The notes: a model not told the origin generated them from the letters alone. Shown: positions 48,101-59,790, counted from the first letter of the stretch. The stretch is 64,000 nt of DNA from Sipunculus nudus (GCA_026874595.1 CM049320.1:9365464-9429463); one strand, 5' to 3'. Translations and numbers: made by a program.

Positions 48101-51100
48101 AAGTATAATCTTGATGTATTGTATACTTTGTCTTTGAATATGATACACAATATTATTCAACCAAGTTCTCAAAAGACACTGAATAATTGTGACCTTGGCC
48201 TTTATCTATGCATTGAATTCTGCCGAATAACGTGTCAAGTAATTTCCACTATGTTCTTCGAGAAGTTTGAAAACTAGTGAAATTATCTGATTCTTCTCTT
48301 GTACAATCTGTAATCTGACCGACCAAAAATGGTTTCAGTTGTTACTCGTTTGACCCATCACCTGAAGAAGGACCATGTTTATTTTGGTTGTTCTTCAAAC
48401 CAGTTTTTCATAAATCTTATTCTTCTCTTTCATAGACCAGTAATGATCGGTTTCAGTCTTTACATATATGTGCATCATTTCAGGAAAAAATCGTGTTGAC
48501 TTTGTTGTCAGAAAACAAAGATCTGAAGTTAATCTGAATTGTGTATCAGATGATAAAATTCCTTTTGTGAATGTTAGCCTTCAATGTATCATGCTAGACA
48601 GCTGGGCGTCATGACCCAAGGGTCACTTGTTATCCCAAGTGTTAATGCTAGATTTATTTTTTTCACAGTTATATGCAGTTAAGCCATTTAACAGAATGAA
48701 TAGACTTTGATTCTTTTCCGTATGAGATTTAAAAAAACATGCTATACAACTTTTAATTTATCGTTCCTTCATTGACCAGAATCAGTGGGGATTTCTCATT
48801 TGACGATGACGTGGCAAAGAATTTCCAGTGTGAGGTGCACTCATTTGACCCCAGGTGAGGTATTATGATCCCAAATCGCTATTTTTTTAATGTAAACAAA
48901 TAACACACGGCTGTTTTATATGTACACTCAGCCAGGTATCTCTTTTGATGTGTAAAGATAATTGTAATTCATTCGAGCGAGTTTTATTCAATAAATAAAT
49001 GTCTGTTTTTGTTTATAATGCATGGAATATTTTTTTCATAATGTATATAAAAAAATACCATATTGATGTACGGAGAAACGTGAATCGAAGCATAAACATC
49101 CTTCTGTAATACGATAAAACCTTGATCAAAACGTGATTTGACCCAGGCGAAAATCGTCATTTATTATGAAAATTATTAACTCGAGTGCCCCGGCAGCATG
49201 ACATCTTCACCCCGACAAGATAACCGCATTTTAAATATCAACCGAGGAATAAAAATGTTGTTTAGCTATGTAGGTACTCCGCTGACACAATTACTTCATT
49301 TTTCAAAATGTTTTCGCTTCAACAAGAACTCACCATATGAATGTTGTAGCATGAAGAAAAATGACCACAAACATGCAGAGCGGGTCTGGTTTCATAACCT
49401 GGGTGTGTGGGACAAAGATGAAACACTGAGTAAAGGATGGAAGATGAAAACTGTAAAGAGCATCAAGAAGATGCTGAAACATGAAGAGGTGCTGTGACAA
49501 CCACTTTCAGTTAATGTCTTACTGTTCCCCTTTCTTGCTACCGGGGCGACATCAATTAGAAACCATGTCAGTGAACCAAGTGGGTGGACCTGTAGCGCCC
49601 TCTATTGTATATGTAAAGAACCTAGATTGGTCTTCAGGTGCAAAATATAGATGAAAACCTGTTTATATAAGTTCAAGTATGTCAGCGGGAACAGGCCGTG
49701 TTTCTTTTGTTTACTGGTCCTGCAAGTCTTTGGATTCGATGTTTTCCTTGTCATTGTCTTTCACCGTCTCCTCCAGGAGGATGCCTAGAAAAAAGACAAA
49801 AGCCGTTGGCACCTCAGTGGGGCTTTGTTCAAGTCATCAGCGCCTAGTGGTCAGTGATTAAACGTTACGATGGAGGTCCAAACAAATATCAGTGGATTGT
49901 TTCGCATGTCCATACTGCATCTGAACACTTTTTTTTAAATACTAGTCTGTCTCTAATTACTACTATTCTGTGATGATCCAATTATATCTTCCTCGCAGGT
50001 CAAACAGTGATCTGATGTACTGGCCAATATTATCCCCTCCCCGCTTACGCTCTTTAAAGATGGCGAGCTCATAGATATAGTTGGGGGAACGTCGGCCGGA
50101 TATGTTTTTTTTTTCCAATTTAGTTAGAACTTATTTCTGTTAGTTGGCTGACAGATGAAAATGTTCGTACATTTTCTCTTCATCTGGCCTCATGGTATAT
50201 AATAATGTGCTCGGTTGCAGAGCGCCCGCTTCTGTGTCTAGCTTACAGTACTTGCGGATCCACTGGAATTCCATGGCCCAATCTGGCCTTCGCTGTGGCT
50301 AAGTGCAGTCAAAAGACTCTGGTGGTGGTAATGTTGATGTCATATAAGCTTAACACAATGTCAGGGATTCTTTAATATATAATGCACAGCGTGTCATTTA
50401 CTCTAATACAGAGTAAAATCGTTGATTTAAGGCTGCTAACATCACTAGTCGGAAATCACAAGCAAGCGTTCCTTGGTGGACCGCAAAGCACAATGGGAAT
50501 TTAGTTGCGTAGCGTACGTTAATATCAGTATAATAACCATACCTATTTGGAGGCGTGACGTCACAAATATCGTTTGCAAGTGAAACGTACACATACCATT
50601 ATTACGCCATAACTGTGTGTTATTAGGGTATCTGGCTTGTGACAGGACAGGTTTAACGAAATGGGGGATTGTTGGTGTTTAGAGGGTTTTGAACGGCCTC
50701 AAGTCATAACAAAAGAAAGTCAGTCAAACATTCTTCCAATTTGAAGCTTTTGCGTAACTACAGATCCTCCAATTAAAGGTCATGTCATCTAACCTTTCGG
50801 CTAGAATCCTAAAATACGAGCCTGGTTGATCAAATTCACATAACACTTTACCAAGCTCAGGAGTTAAGAAAGTTATATCTGGCTATCCTTTCATATATAT
50901 ATACAGTAAAACCTCGTTGAGTCGAAGTCGAAGGGACTGGTGAATTTACTTCGACACAACCGGAGTTCGATATTCCTCATATTCAACCTCCTTCAGCCTT
51001 GATAATTATCAATTAATACTGCACATGTTTAGGGCCTATATTATATAGTTTTAACAAATGTTTGCATGGAAGAACAACATAAATGATATAACTAATTTAT

Positions 51101-51232
51101 TTTTAATTAAAAAAAATAAAAACATATAAGTTTTACCAAAATAGGATTCGGTAAATAAAAAAGTGATGCGGTTAAGTAGTATAACATGCTTTAGGGTAAA
51201 AATGAGTCAGTCTGAACGGTGTCATCTGCATA

Positions 51233-51274
<42 letters not shown>

Positions 51275-52357
51275 TGTATGTTTATCCTAGACACATCGTA
51301 GGTAAGGATTCCATTATGTTTGGTATATTAATAATTTCTTATTTCGAATTAATGCTTTGTCCGTGAGAGAAGAAAGGCATGATTATGAGTGACTAACTGG
51401 CCAAACAACGGTCCAGGTATGTAAACCATAGCGCCTGATGGGTAAGATCCTTGCCGGTATTAATTATATAACTGGTTATCACGGCCGTAGATATGATTCA
51501 ATTGATGCACCGTGCACAACTACTATCCAAACATTAAAACGGCATGACCTCGAGTCGAACGACAGAGCCGTCGCGCTTGATGAGTAAGAGCTGTGGCGGT
51601 ATTAATTAGTTAAAACTGGTCATCACGGACCAATCACGATTGACGGGCCGTCAAAATCTGTTATCTAAACATTCTAGCGACATGACTTCGAGTTAAGCGA
51701 TGGAGATATTAGCTGGGGACCAACAACACACTTCGACACATCAGGTTTTTGGACACATCCGAGTTCGACACAAAAGGAGTTAAATTAGTAAGGTTTTAAC
51801 TGTTTTTTTTCAGGGACTCCACATTCGACTTCGACACAAGCGGGAATTTGACATAACCGAGCTCGACACAACGAGGTTTCACTGTATATATACATATATG
51901 GCAACTAACCAGAATAAAAAAAATACTAGTTTATTTTTCAGAAATGATACAATACTTTAAGCTAGTGAAAAACTTTCATAAACGTAACGAAATACTATTT
52001 TTATTTATGGTTTAAAAACAAATAAAATATTTAATTGTATACTTTCCATTGCAGCGGATACTGGATGTCTACAAAATGGATATTGAATGGTCGGAGGGAA
52101 GAGTCATACCAAATATGGTAAAAACCGGTGAATTCCGAAAAATCAGACAGTTCTGTTTTGAACTCCATTTTAATTATAACAATGCAGCAGCTATCTCAAG
52201 AATTTATGGCTTAGTGAAGTCACTGGAACAAGAAGGTTTACGCTTGTATTTCACTCATTATAACCCAGCATGCAGCACGGTACCACAAAACAGTCCGGTC
52301 GCTATGTCGAGGTGCGTTGAAATGTGTTATGTCAATTTTAACTTCATAACAAAATAA
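45063..52357 (+). CDS. METTL24-like: METTL24-like methyltransferase gene (six visible coding exons)
   Basis: Joined exons 45063-45197, 45997-46052, 46813-46944, 48780-48854, 49350-49488 and 52055-52357 give 279 codons and a TAA stop, with every junction in frame and GT-AG. Residues about 5-30 are a hydrophobic signal-anchor (VIVLLGVFLNFFVF). Next comes the family core: FQYL, RLGNLGDGGWNVCLD (78-92), LIYSFGISGDFSFDDDVA (103-120), EVHSFDPSM (126-134), DHKHAERVWFHN (138-149), GWKMKTVKSI (162-171), KMDIEWSEG (186-194), ELHFNY and a final SRCVEMCYVN. METTL24 proteins are predicted S-adenosylmethionine-dependent methyltransferases of the secretory pathway whose substrate I do not know. Vertebrate METTL24 is about 360 residues, so the missing start exon accounts for most of the length difference. 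There are no stops or frameshifts, so the gene looks intact. Confidence 0.9.
45867..45888. repeat. Short (AT)n in METTL24-like intron
   Basis: Eleven AT units. Confidence 0.9.
45997..46052 (+). CDS. METTL24-like: METTL24-like exon: stem
   Basis: The acceptor is TTTATTAGCAG and the donor CA|GTAAGT. The 56 nt encode VTETRNDTTLRQAQASLF plus two bases of a Gln codon. It is a short hydrophilic linker between the membrane segment and the catalytic domain. An alternative acceptor three bases upstream would add one Gln. Confidence 0.7.
46602..46744. mobile_element. 143-bp pogo/Tigger-like MITE in METTL24-like intron
   Basis: The left end AAGTAGAACCTCC follows TA. The right end in reverse reads CAGTGGAAACTC, with TA after it. 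Short TIR-only derivatives of pogo/Tigger elements have this form. Confidence 0.55.
46813..46944 (+). CDS. METTL24-like: METTL24-like exon: DGGW-VCLD motif
   Basis: The acceptor is ATACATCAAG and the donor GG|GTAAGT. The 132 nt encode QYLSTPVYMCAAIQRLGNLG, then DGGWNVCLDKKIVPKKGDC and LIYSFG. DGGWxVCLD plus YSFG is the signature that identifies the METTL24 family. Confidence 0.92.
47520..48645 (+). repeat. Dispersed bivalve-type repeat in METTL24-like intron
   Basis: It starts with GGCTCAGC and a CCGTCCGACCGCCGG head and ends GCTGGGCGTCATGACC with a palindromic GACCCAAGGGTC before CTTGTTA. Head and tail resemble those of the 32370-34110 element. The body differs. Confidence 0.55.
48780..48854 (+). 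CDS. METTL24-like: METTL24-like exon: FSFD and FDP motif
   Basis: The acceptor is CATTGACCAG and the donor AG|GTGAGG. The 75 nt encode ISGDFSFDDDVAKNFQCEV, then HSFDP, with split codons on both sides (Gly at the start, Ser at the end). Confidence 0.92.
49350..49488 (+). CDS. METTL24-like: METTL24-like exon: DHKH-WFH region
   Basis: With the acceptor at 49349 (TGTTGTAG) the junction reads FDPSMKKNDHKHAERVWFHN, the spacing expected in the family. The segment continues LGVWDKDETLSKGWKMKTV, KSIKKMLKHEE to the donor GAG|GTGCTG. A second AG|CATG acceptor at 49196 (CCGGCAG) is in the same frame and would insert 51 residues. I prefer the shorter form because the longer one splits DPSM from DHKH. Confidence 0.8.
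50904..51884. mobile_element. 981-bp pogo/Tigger-like MITE in last METTL24-like intron
   Basis: The left end CAGTAAAACCTCGTTGAGTC and the right end in reverse CAGTGAAACCTCGTTGTGTC form clear TIRs, with TA at each outer edge (50902-50903, 51885-51886). Subterminal TTCGACACAA words recur in both arms. Inside is a tandem duplication of 142 bp (51431 and 51573, GCGC(C/T)TGATG(G/A)GTAAG). No transposase is present, so it is non-autonomous. Confidence 0.85.
51235..51270. repeat. (AT)n microsatellite
   Basis: About 18 AT units inside the pogo-like MITE. Confidence 0.97.
52055..52357 (+). CDS. METTL24-like: METTL24-like last coding exon
   Basis: The acceptor is TTTCCATTGCAG. It has 100 codons and TAA. 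It starts RILDVYKMDIEWSEGRVIP (D-x-E motif), then KTGEFRKIRQFCFELHFNY and GLRLYFTHYNPACST. It ends MSRCVEMCYVNFNFITK. A GT after AG inside it (near 52313) was considered as a donor, but the frame reads on into the conserved CYEMxYxN-like tail. Confidence 0.92.
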   Translation, partial: RILDVYKMDIEWSEGRVIPNMVKTGEFRKIRQFCFELHFNYNNAAAISRIYGLVKSLEQEGLRLYFTHYNPACSTVPQNSPVAMSRCVEMCYVNFNFITK

Positions 52358-55300
52358 TTGCCTTACGTCTCATATATCTACTATAAAAAATACAAATAAA
52401 TATGAGATTACATGGAGGAGAGTACGGAGGACTTATCAACTTTAAAAGGAATAAATCACTTTCAGGATTAAGAAGTACTTGCTTATGTTTAAATTGATTC
52501 ACAGAAATAAATTGGGAACATGTCCTTGACCTATAAAATGAATGTTCTTCATACCCAAAGCCTCGAGTGCTTCACGCTCTATTTCATTAAGAGAGATATG
52601 CAAGGTGTTTTCAAAGGGTATTCTGATTTTATGCTGTTATCATATACACTATTTTTTGCACTAATATCATGCATTATTTGAAATGTGTGGGCTTTTGGAG
52701 CTTTAGTGGATAATAAAAATGTATTTTCAACTGAATCTTGAATGCTCGGCTTCGTCGAAGATACTTCATTATACTTTGTTATGCAAAGTTTCCTGTCATA
52801 TTGGTCTTAATACCTTGAAGACTTTATGTAACCTGGTGTAATGATTACAAGCTAACTCTATCATTATTACATGACATTACCACTAATCAGACCTTGAGAC
52901 CATTAAAACAATGGGCATAGACACCAAAATTACAGGAATAATGTAAATAGTAACTTATAAACATTTAGATTAGAGGGATCTATTTCCAGGTCCGTTCAAG
53001 GTCAGCCCATTTTGTGGCGTCAAGAGGCACTAAATACTGTAGGGCTGCAGAGAATGTTAGGTATGAAATGTATGAGGAAAATTTCATACGTTCGAGATTG
53101 GGGGAGACAGGACACTTAAAATATATTTTTCTCAGAGGTAGTCATAATTTTTGTGCTGTTTGAGGAGACTGAATGTGCCAGTGCTGGTGGTGTGAACATG
53201 GCTCGGCAGGTTGCGACATCTCTGGTGCACTAAACTTCAGAAGCTGGAATCAAACGGAAAACGAGATACTAAACCCCCTGTTTTTCTTAAATAAAATACA
53301 ATTTTAGGTGTTGATCTTGAGATTGATGTGTAACATGATGCCAAACACTCGATAGAAAAAAACTTTTCCAGTGCACCATTATATGATAATATTTAGGGCT
53401 TGGAAATACGTCCATACAACCTTAAGTGAATATCACATCGGCAGCGATTATGAACGCCATCTTTGAATTCCAAGTCACATGACTACTGGACTTATTTGGT
53501 TTCAGTGTACTTCTTAGCCCCAAGAAGGGCCAACATCAGGCGGTCCTTTAAAATAATATTGGACGTGGAAATAGGAACATTTGTTATCAATCAACTGAAT
53601 GGGGAGCGGAAGGAATACTGACGTTAGTCCCACGCAATAAACGCATGACTGGTCCCAATCACTGCTCACAAACATATCAGATAAAAGCTAGCTCAACCGC
53701 CTGCTACGTATAGCGCTCACATCTTTGTAAAAGCATAACTGACATTTGTCATGAAGTGTGCACGTTTTTGGTTTTGAACTGTCGATAATGAATCAATCTA
53801 TGTTTTTAGGGAGGTTATTTTCTTTATTTCTCTATAAATGGAGAGATATTTTAAATTATTTTATGAAGGGGCTAATGCAGCGTCATCTCTCGGCAACTGT
53901 GATTGTGTTTCAAGGTAGACGGCAGTTTGTTACACTGAATCAAGACTTCAGGATCTTTAGTAATATTTTTATATTTTCCTAGACTCATAGAGTCAACATC
54001 ACAAAATTTTGGTTGTTCCTTTATACACAACAGAAACTGACTAATAATCATATATATGGTAAGTAAGGCTGGGTATAGGCCTAAGCTTTTGTCTTAAATA
54101 TTGCTTATCTATTTACAAATTATTGTCAATTATGTTATTCTGATGGCTTGTGCATCAAAATATGCACTTGTTACAGGTGTGTGGTTGAGATATCTTTTAA
54201 TATTCAGATATTTTAGTAAGTCTTTTTTATATTAAGGAAAATCCTGTCGTATTTTGGATTACACTAAACTGGTCTTCAAGTGTTCATAATGAACGGTAAG
54301 GGTAAGCTAGTGTTTGCAACTACTAACAGATCTTCATACGCATGAAGTCCCGGGGCACCAATGATGTGTTTAAACAAGAAAAGTGATAATACATATAAAA
54401 AAAAGCCTTTAGAGATAGCCTCACATGTTTGGATGACCTAATTAATGTGGATGTTTTCGGTTCTCAAGGTTAGTCTTAACAGACAGGTGGTGTTATTAGA
54501 CAGGTCTTTCAGACAGGCTCCACTTTATTACTTTTCACATCATATACTGTTCACGAGAGTTTCAAATTTGCGAGGGAACTTATCACGAAAATAAAACCTT
54601 CTTGAATAAAAGGTCTTGTCACAGAAGGCAAATCGAAAGGTAAACGATTGAAATTATAAATAATTATAGTTACCCGTCAAATATTGCTATTTTAATGATA
54701 TTCTATCTTTCAAAATCATCTGCCAGTAAGTGATGGCGCGGATCCAGGAGGGGAAGGGGGGGGGGGGGGGGTACCCGCTCCCAACCACCAACATTTTTTA
54801 AGGCCAATCTAATACCATGACAGGTAAATTGCTCGGAATAATTACACAACGACACCCGTTTGCTTTGTAAGGCAAAAATTAAAGGACAAATTTCTTTTAT
54901 ATTATGCACATGCATCAATATGGTTATGGAATGAACTTATGACCTTCACTATGAGAGTGGCTCTGAAATTGAACATTTCCATACTCGGTAAAAAAAAACA
55001 CATTATATTTTTCAAGTCGTAGATGCATTTATCTGAAAATCAAAATGAAAGATGTCAGATGGTAAGTTGTCAAATGAGCTCAAAAACCGGTGACCTTAAT
55101 CTTGATGTTTAAGTTCAAGTAACAACAGTAACCTCAATCCCCTTCGCTACGAATTTCATTAGGTGATCTTTTTTGTATTCATGAACTCCCAAACTCGGTG
55201 TATTTAATGATAAGTGTTGTAGTATGATGCTGAAGTTATGCGGAAACAAAATCTTCATTATTTATGGGGTACTAATAACTGAAACTACTTCTTTGGTATG

Positions 55301-55369
55301 AGAGAGAGTGTTCTCCACTCAGAGAGCAAACTCTGTGGGGCACACACTGCTCACGCAGAGTTTATACCA
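52358..55369. other. 3' flank of METTL24-like gene, no further gene recognised
   Basis: It presumably begins with the 3' untranslated region, and the first part is AT-rich. AATAAAA occurs near 52711. A poly-G run is at 54757-54771. No protein motif, RNA gene or transposon end could be supported. Confidence 0.35.
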
Positions 55370-56035
55370 TGCAATCATTCAAGATATCCTTCGTTCAAAC
55401 CGCTGCTTTGTTTAGCACGTTCCAACTCATAACCTTTTAGGAATAACCGTTTAACCTGGTCATATTCCGCAGCGGCTTCTACTGAAAGCTCTGTATAAAT
55501 TTCTCTGGCCTTGTAAGTCAATACACTTTGTAATAGCAAAGTCCAATTTTCCTTAGGCCATTTTAAATTTTCAGATCTTGTAAGAAATATATATCAACCT
55601 CTTTTTCTTGAAAAAGGTGGGACAAGTCTATTGCGTTTAGTAACATCAGAACTGTGAGTTGGGGCAGCACGTAAACTATGTTCTAGTTTAAGTCTTTCTA
55701 ACTCCAGTCGTTTTTACTCAATCTATTTTTCTTTTTCAAGTATTTCTCCTTCTATTTCCTTCTCTTGTCTTTCTTTTTTTAACCTTTCATGTTCTTCCCA
55801 TGTTCTTTATTTTTTTATGTTTCCACTTCACTCTCTTCAATTAAACCTTTGTTAACTTGATATTGCATAATTTGAGCAATGATACCAGGCTTTTTCAAAG
55901 CCTTTTTCACACCTAGCCCTAAGTGTTGTCCCAAAACGCAACAACTGACCTTTATTCAAATGTTCGAGTTGATCAGGGTCTGAAACTTCAAAAAATGTCT
56001 CAGGTTCAAAGTCTGCCTTGTCAAGATGTTAAAAC
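55370..56035 (-). mobile_element. Gypsy (Gmr1-like) gag fragment
   Basis: The minus-strand reading begins KADFEPETFFEVSDPDQLEH, then NKGQLLRF and RCEKGFEKAW. A charged coiled-coil stretch follows (EEHERLKKERQEKE, KRLELERLKLEHSLRAAP). Capsid follows: SENLKWPKENWTLLLQSVL, KAREIYTELS, AEYDQVKRLFLKGYEL at about 55410-55560. This is the N-terminal domain and first half of capsid. Stops interrupt it and no pol follows. It belongs to the same lineage as the remnant at 12700-15100. Confidence 0.8.
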
Positions 56036-56181
56036 AATAACAAAAATCCACTGAGATAAATCTTGTCAACAATGTCATGGCCTTGTTAATTGTCAAAACT
56101 ATTAAGCTTCTCGGATAAGACAACAATTTGTATGTCACGGAACCTAATAACAGACTGCGTAGTCGTGACGAGCATAAACTT

Positions 56182-56930
56182 TGTTACGGAGAAAAAAAAT
56201 CAGATTTTATGACACTAGGCAGCGTGAAATGTCTAGGGGAATGAATAAAGAAGTTAGTGTTTTTTTGCTAAAAAATAATTATAATAATTTTTTAAAAGAA
56301 TCCTTACATTACAATATACTAAATTAATACAATTACACAGTATAACAAATAAAATGTACAGAACCAAAGTGTCCAGATCCTAGGCTTTGATTTCTGGATT
56401 CCACCACTGTCACAGCTCTACAACAGTACGTTAACATAAATATTCCAGATGAATGGTTCATGCAAATCTTCTCAGAGAATAGTCCGATTCAATTCCGAAA
56501 ACAATCTGTTGTTATCCAAAAGTAAAGTTCTGGTAACAGTCCCAAAGGCAGACTGAAGACTGTATAAAAACTAGTACAAAGTCCGAAGAATATCTATAAG
56601 TTCTGCAATAATCGGAAAGATCCTAAAACTAACAATCTTCCGTGTCCGCTTGATTTTTTTCTCTCTCTGTCGTCTCTAAACACAGCCTCTAATTATAACT
56701 TTTTTACCCAAGGCCAAGAAATTTCACGAACATCCCAAAGAACACAACAATACACACTCGCCCATAGCTCATGAACAGACCAGAAAATTCCAGACAAGCA
56801 CGAGCGCTGTGTCGCTTGTATCTGCGAGGGTTCAACCAGTACGGTACCATAGCACCGCCGAGGGCTTGATTAACATGAAACACAATGCCTACGCCAAACA
56901 TTGCGCATTACAAAACAGATACACGTAACA
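56182..56930 (-). mobile_element. Candidate 5' LTR of the Gypsy gag fragment
   Basis: On the minus strand the segment starts TGTTACGTGTATC and ends CTCCGTAACA, so it has the TG...CA ends and a 6-bp terminal inverted repeat (TGTTAC/GTAACA) expected of an LTR. It lies about 150 bp upstream of gag in the correct orientation. A duplicate TGTTACATGTATC is immediately outside at 56941-56953. No second LTR is in the window to confirm the ends. Confidence 0.45.
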
Positions 56931-56953
56931 CTATAAAACAGATACATGTAACA

Positions 56954-57381
56954 ATATATATATTTAAAAGAGAATTTAAAATCTGCTAAATTTAATTGTT
57001 TTTAATGTAATTTTTATATATTTAGTTTAGTAAAGTCTTTATACTCGTACTTTAGAATGCCTTTCAAGTACAGGATGGCTATATCTTAAATGGTCTTACA
57101 TATCGGGTATTAGGTTATTACATTTATATTTTATTAATGGCATAATTTAATTGTTCAGCGCCTTAGCACTTATAACACTAAATGAGCTCTATATAATTCG
57201 TCGGACTGAATCTGCGATACCGTCGTCAGAATCGTCCCTTTGTCAACAAGAATCTGATTGTTCGACCTAGTGCGATGGACATGTATATTTATAGATGAGC
57301 AGCCTTGTAAAATCTCCTGGACACTCGCTTAAATTTGTCAGTAAAATCTTGGAATCTTTCTGTTTTAAATACAGACAGACA
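56954..57381. other. Non-coding stretch
   Basis: AT-rich sequence between the LTR candidate and duplicon copy B. Nothing was recognised. Confidence 0.35.
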
Positions 57382-57744
57382 TTATGGTACCTGGGTTACA
57401 TATAGTGTCAGAGGTGAAGGTTTAAGAACTATCACAATTAGAGCCCGGCTTGACTCGGCTTGAAAAATTAAACTGACTAGATTGCCTATTCATTTGACGA
57501 TGTTACAAAGTATCCGTTTTATTCAAACAAGTTATTTATATAACCTGCGTCCATTTAACATTTAAAGAGTTTGTGATAAAAATATCGAGTGTAGTTTGTC
57601 CTGGTGGTTTCATAAGACAACAGGTTCATACTTCAAAAATCACCTCGCTTTCTATAAGCGACAGTCCATGTCCAGTCAGAGCCTCTAAAAAGTGGACTCG
57701 AGTCCGGACCCTAGTTCTTCATTACTGGTACACAGTTGATTATA

Positions 57745-57812
57745 CAGTGGAATCCTACCGTGCGACCACTATGGTCAGTCTACGAGGTGGTTGAAATTGT
57801 GGGGTTCCACTG
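57745..57812. mobile_element. 68-bp pogo-like mini-MITE
   Basis: CAGTGGAATCC ... GGGGTTCCACTG lies between two TA dinucleotides. The paralogous position in copy A (near 39887-39897, GACTTTACATTTGTATTTG) lacks it. Confidence 0.7.
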
Positions 57813-57910
57813 TATTTGAAGGAATGTGTGTAGCATCCAAAGAGGCCTTATCTACGATATAAGCGTTGTTACATGACAAATGTAGTTGTGCTGATAGTAC
57901 AGATAGTAAA

Positions 57911-58234
57911 ATCATAGTATACATATTAAACAAGTTCTACATTCATATACAGTATAATTCGTATTTTCTATGATATCACAGTAAATGTGGCCTGCATTAG
58001 ATAATTATGAAACACGACAGGCTACATTATCTTTTCATGTTCTCGAATCGGACTGACAATGCAACATGTAAAATCATAGTATACATATTACAAGTGCTTT
58101 ATTCATAAACAGAATAATTCATATTTTCTATAATATTGCAGTTAATGTGGCATGCATTAGATAATTATCAAACGCGACAGGCTACATTTTCTTATCATGC
58201 ACTTGAATCGGACTACAAGGCAACATGTAAAATC
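57911..58234. repeat. 162-bp tandem duplication in copy B
   Basis: ATCATAGTATACATATTA ... GCAACATGTAAAATCAT occurs twice (starts 57911 and 58073). Copy A has it once (about 39970-40130). Confidence 0.8.
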
Positions 58235-58336
58235 ATATATATTGTTGAGGAGGTTACTTTATGCAGCTTTTGTGGTATCTGTATTTCGCGTGGCTGTTAT
58301 GGCTCCACAGATGAAATGCACGCTTAAGGTAGGCAT

Positions 58337-59790
58337 CAGACATCAGTCCAAATACTTTTAAAGTAACCGATTACAAATACAATTACTGTTTAAAGTAATC
58401 GATTGCAATTACAATTACTTTTGTGTTTTCAGAAAAATAATCGATAACAAATACAATTACTTTTAAAAGTTATTGCAATTACTTTTGCTATTACTTTTGT
58501 GTTTTAGGACTATTTACCTCATGCAAGTGCAGCACCTGGGTTAGAGATTGGTTTGAGCTCTTAACATTATTAGATCAGCTGACTATAAGTCATCTGAGAT
58601 ATAGTCATAGTCCTGTGTCCGTCGTCCAGCCGGCAGGCCGTTAACAGGGCACGTTTTGAAACCGTTGGACCTAACAGACATGGGGTCTATTACAATTGTT
58701 CTATTACTATTAATTTAAATTTCTGATATTACTATTACTATTACCACATTTTATCTTCTATTACTATTTCTATTACTATGATTTAAACTGATGGGATGAT
58801 TCTAGACCTTGCGCAGCCAAGAGTGCTATAAACTAGCAGTACAATAACATGTTTAAATAATATTACAAGCACCTATATCATCCAGTTACCTACACATTTT
58901 TATTATACTGTGTCTATCATTTACAGGAAGCATAATGATACTGAAGATCTTATTTTTTTCAGCTTCTTTAATTCTGTAATTTTATATTTTGAGAGCTCAA
59001 TGATCGTTATTGGGGTGTTTCAAGTAAAAATTATAAGATAATTAAACGAACTCTTGAATACATATATTTTCAAAGCAACCCAATGTGAAGGCCTTGGCAT
59101 ATGTAAAATATTGATTTATAATTAAATCTATACTTGTACATTTTTTCTTCATATATATTTCACATAAATTTATTTTATAGTACATACTTCCGCTTAATCT
59201 TCTTTCTTGTAGTTAATAAATAAAGATTTTTAGTGTAATTTTTAAATTGTCTGCAAAGGAATTATTCATGATTATTGCACAGTATTACTAAGTATCCAAC
59301 CTGACAATTCAGTGCTTAATGTATGTATGAGGAATGTATGTAGGGCTGTGTCCTGTTTCCTAATCCTTATTAATATATCCGATAAAAATACTATTAACGT
59401 CAAGATTCTGGAGAGAACCAAACTTGAGACATAAGTAACCCATCTTCTCGGTTGTATTTGTTTATTTCGATGTGATGCTATGTTTTAATCCATTGCATAG
59501 CACATCTTGAGGTTCAGAGAGGTGGTAAACTTTATAATGTTGGTAGCATGCATGGTTTTTATTCCTCAGGCATGCCCTTCTCCATTGCAGCAAAACCAGC
59601 ATAGGATAATTTATATAGGAATATGGAGAGATACTAAAATTTAATCAATTTTACAAAACAAAACAGGATCTAATTATTTAAAATCAAAAGTTCAGTAATT
59701 AAATAATAAAGGTTTAACAGTTACTTATATTCTCATATTATATAATCAAATAAATAAATATCGTTAAGAAAAGGTTCGTTTAATTATATA
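58337..59790. mobile_element. 1.45-kb insertion in copy B relative to copy A
   Basis: Copy A reads GTAGGCATTCATGTTACT continuously (40243-40262). Copy B breaks at AGGCAT and resumes after a second AGGCAT near 59790, so AGGCAT may be part of a target-site duplication. The interior begins with repeated GTAATCGATTACAATTAC-type words (58350-58500) and has CTATTACTATT runs. It also contains a CCGTC-head repeat (58560-58690) and the 58865-59000 dispersed repeat. No transposase is present. Confidence 0.55.

Noticed and set aside
49997-50070. Extra exon in the METTL24-like last intron after TTCCTCGCAG
   Set aside because: It breaks the family frame between KHEE and RILDVYKMD, and no donor follows before a stop.
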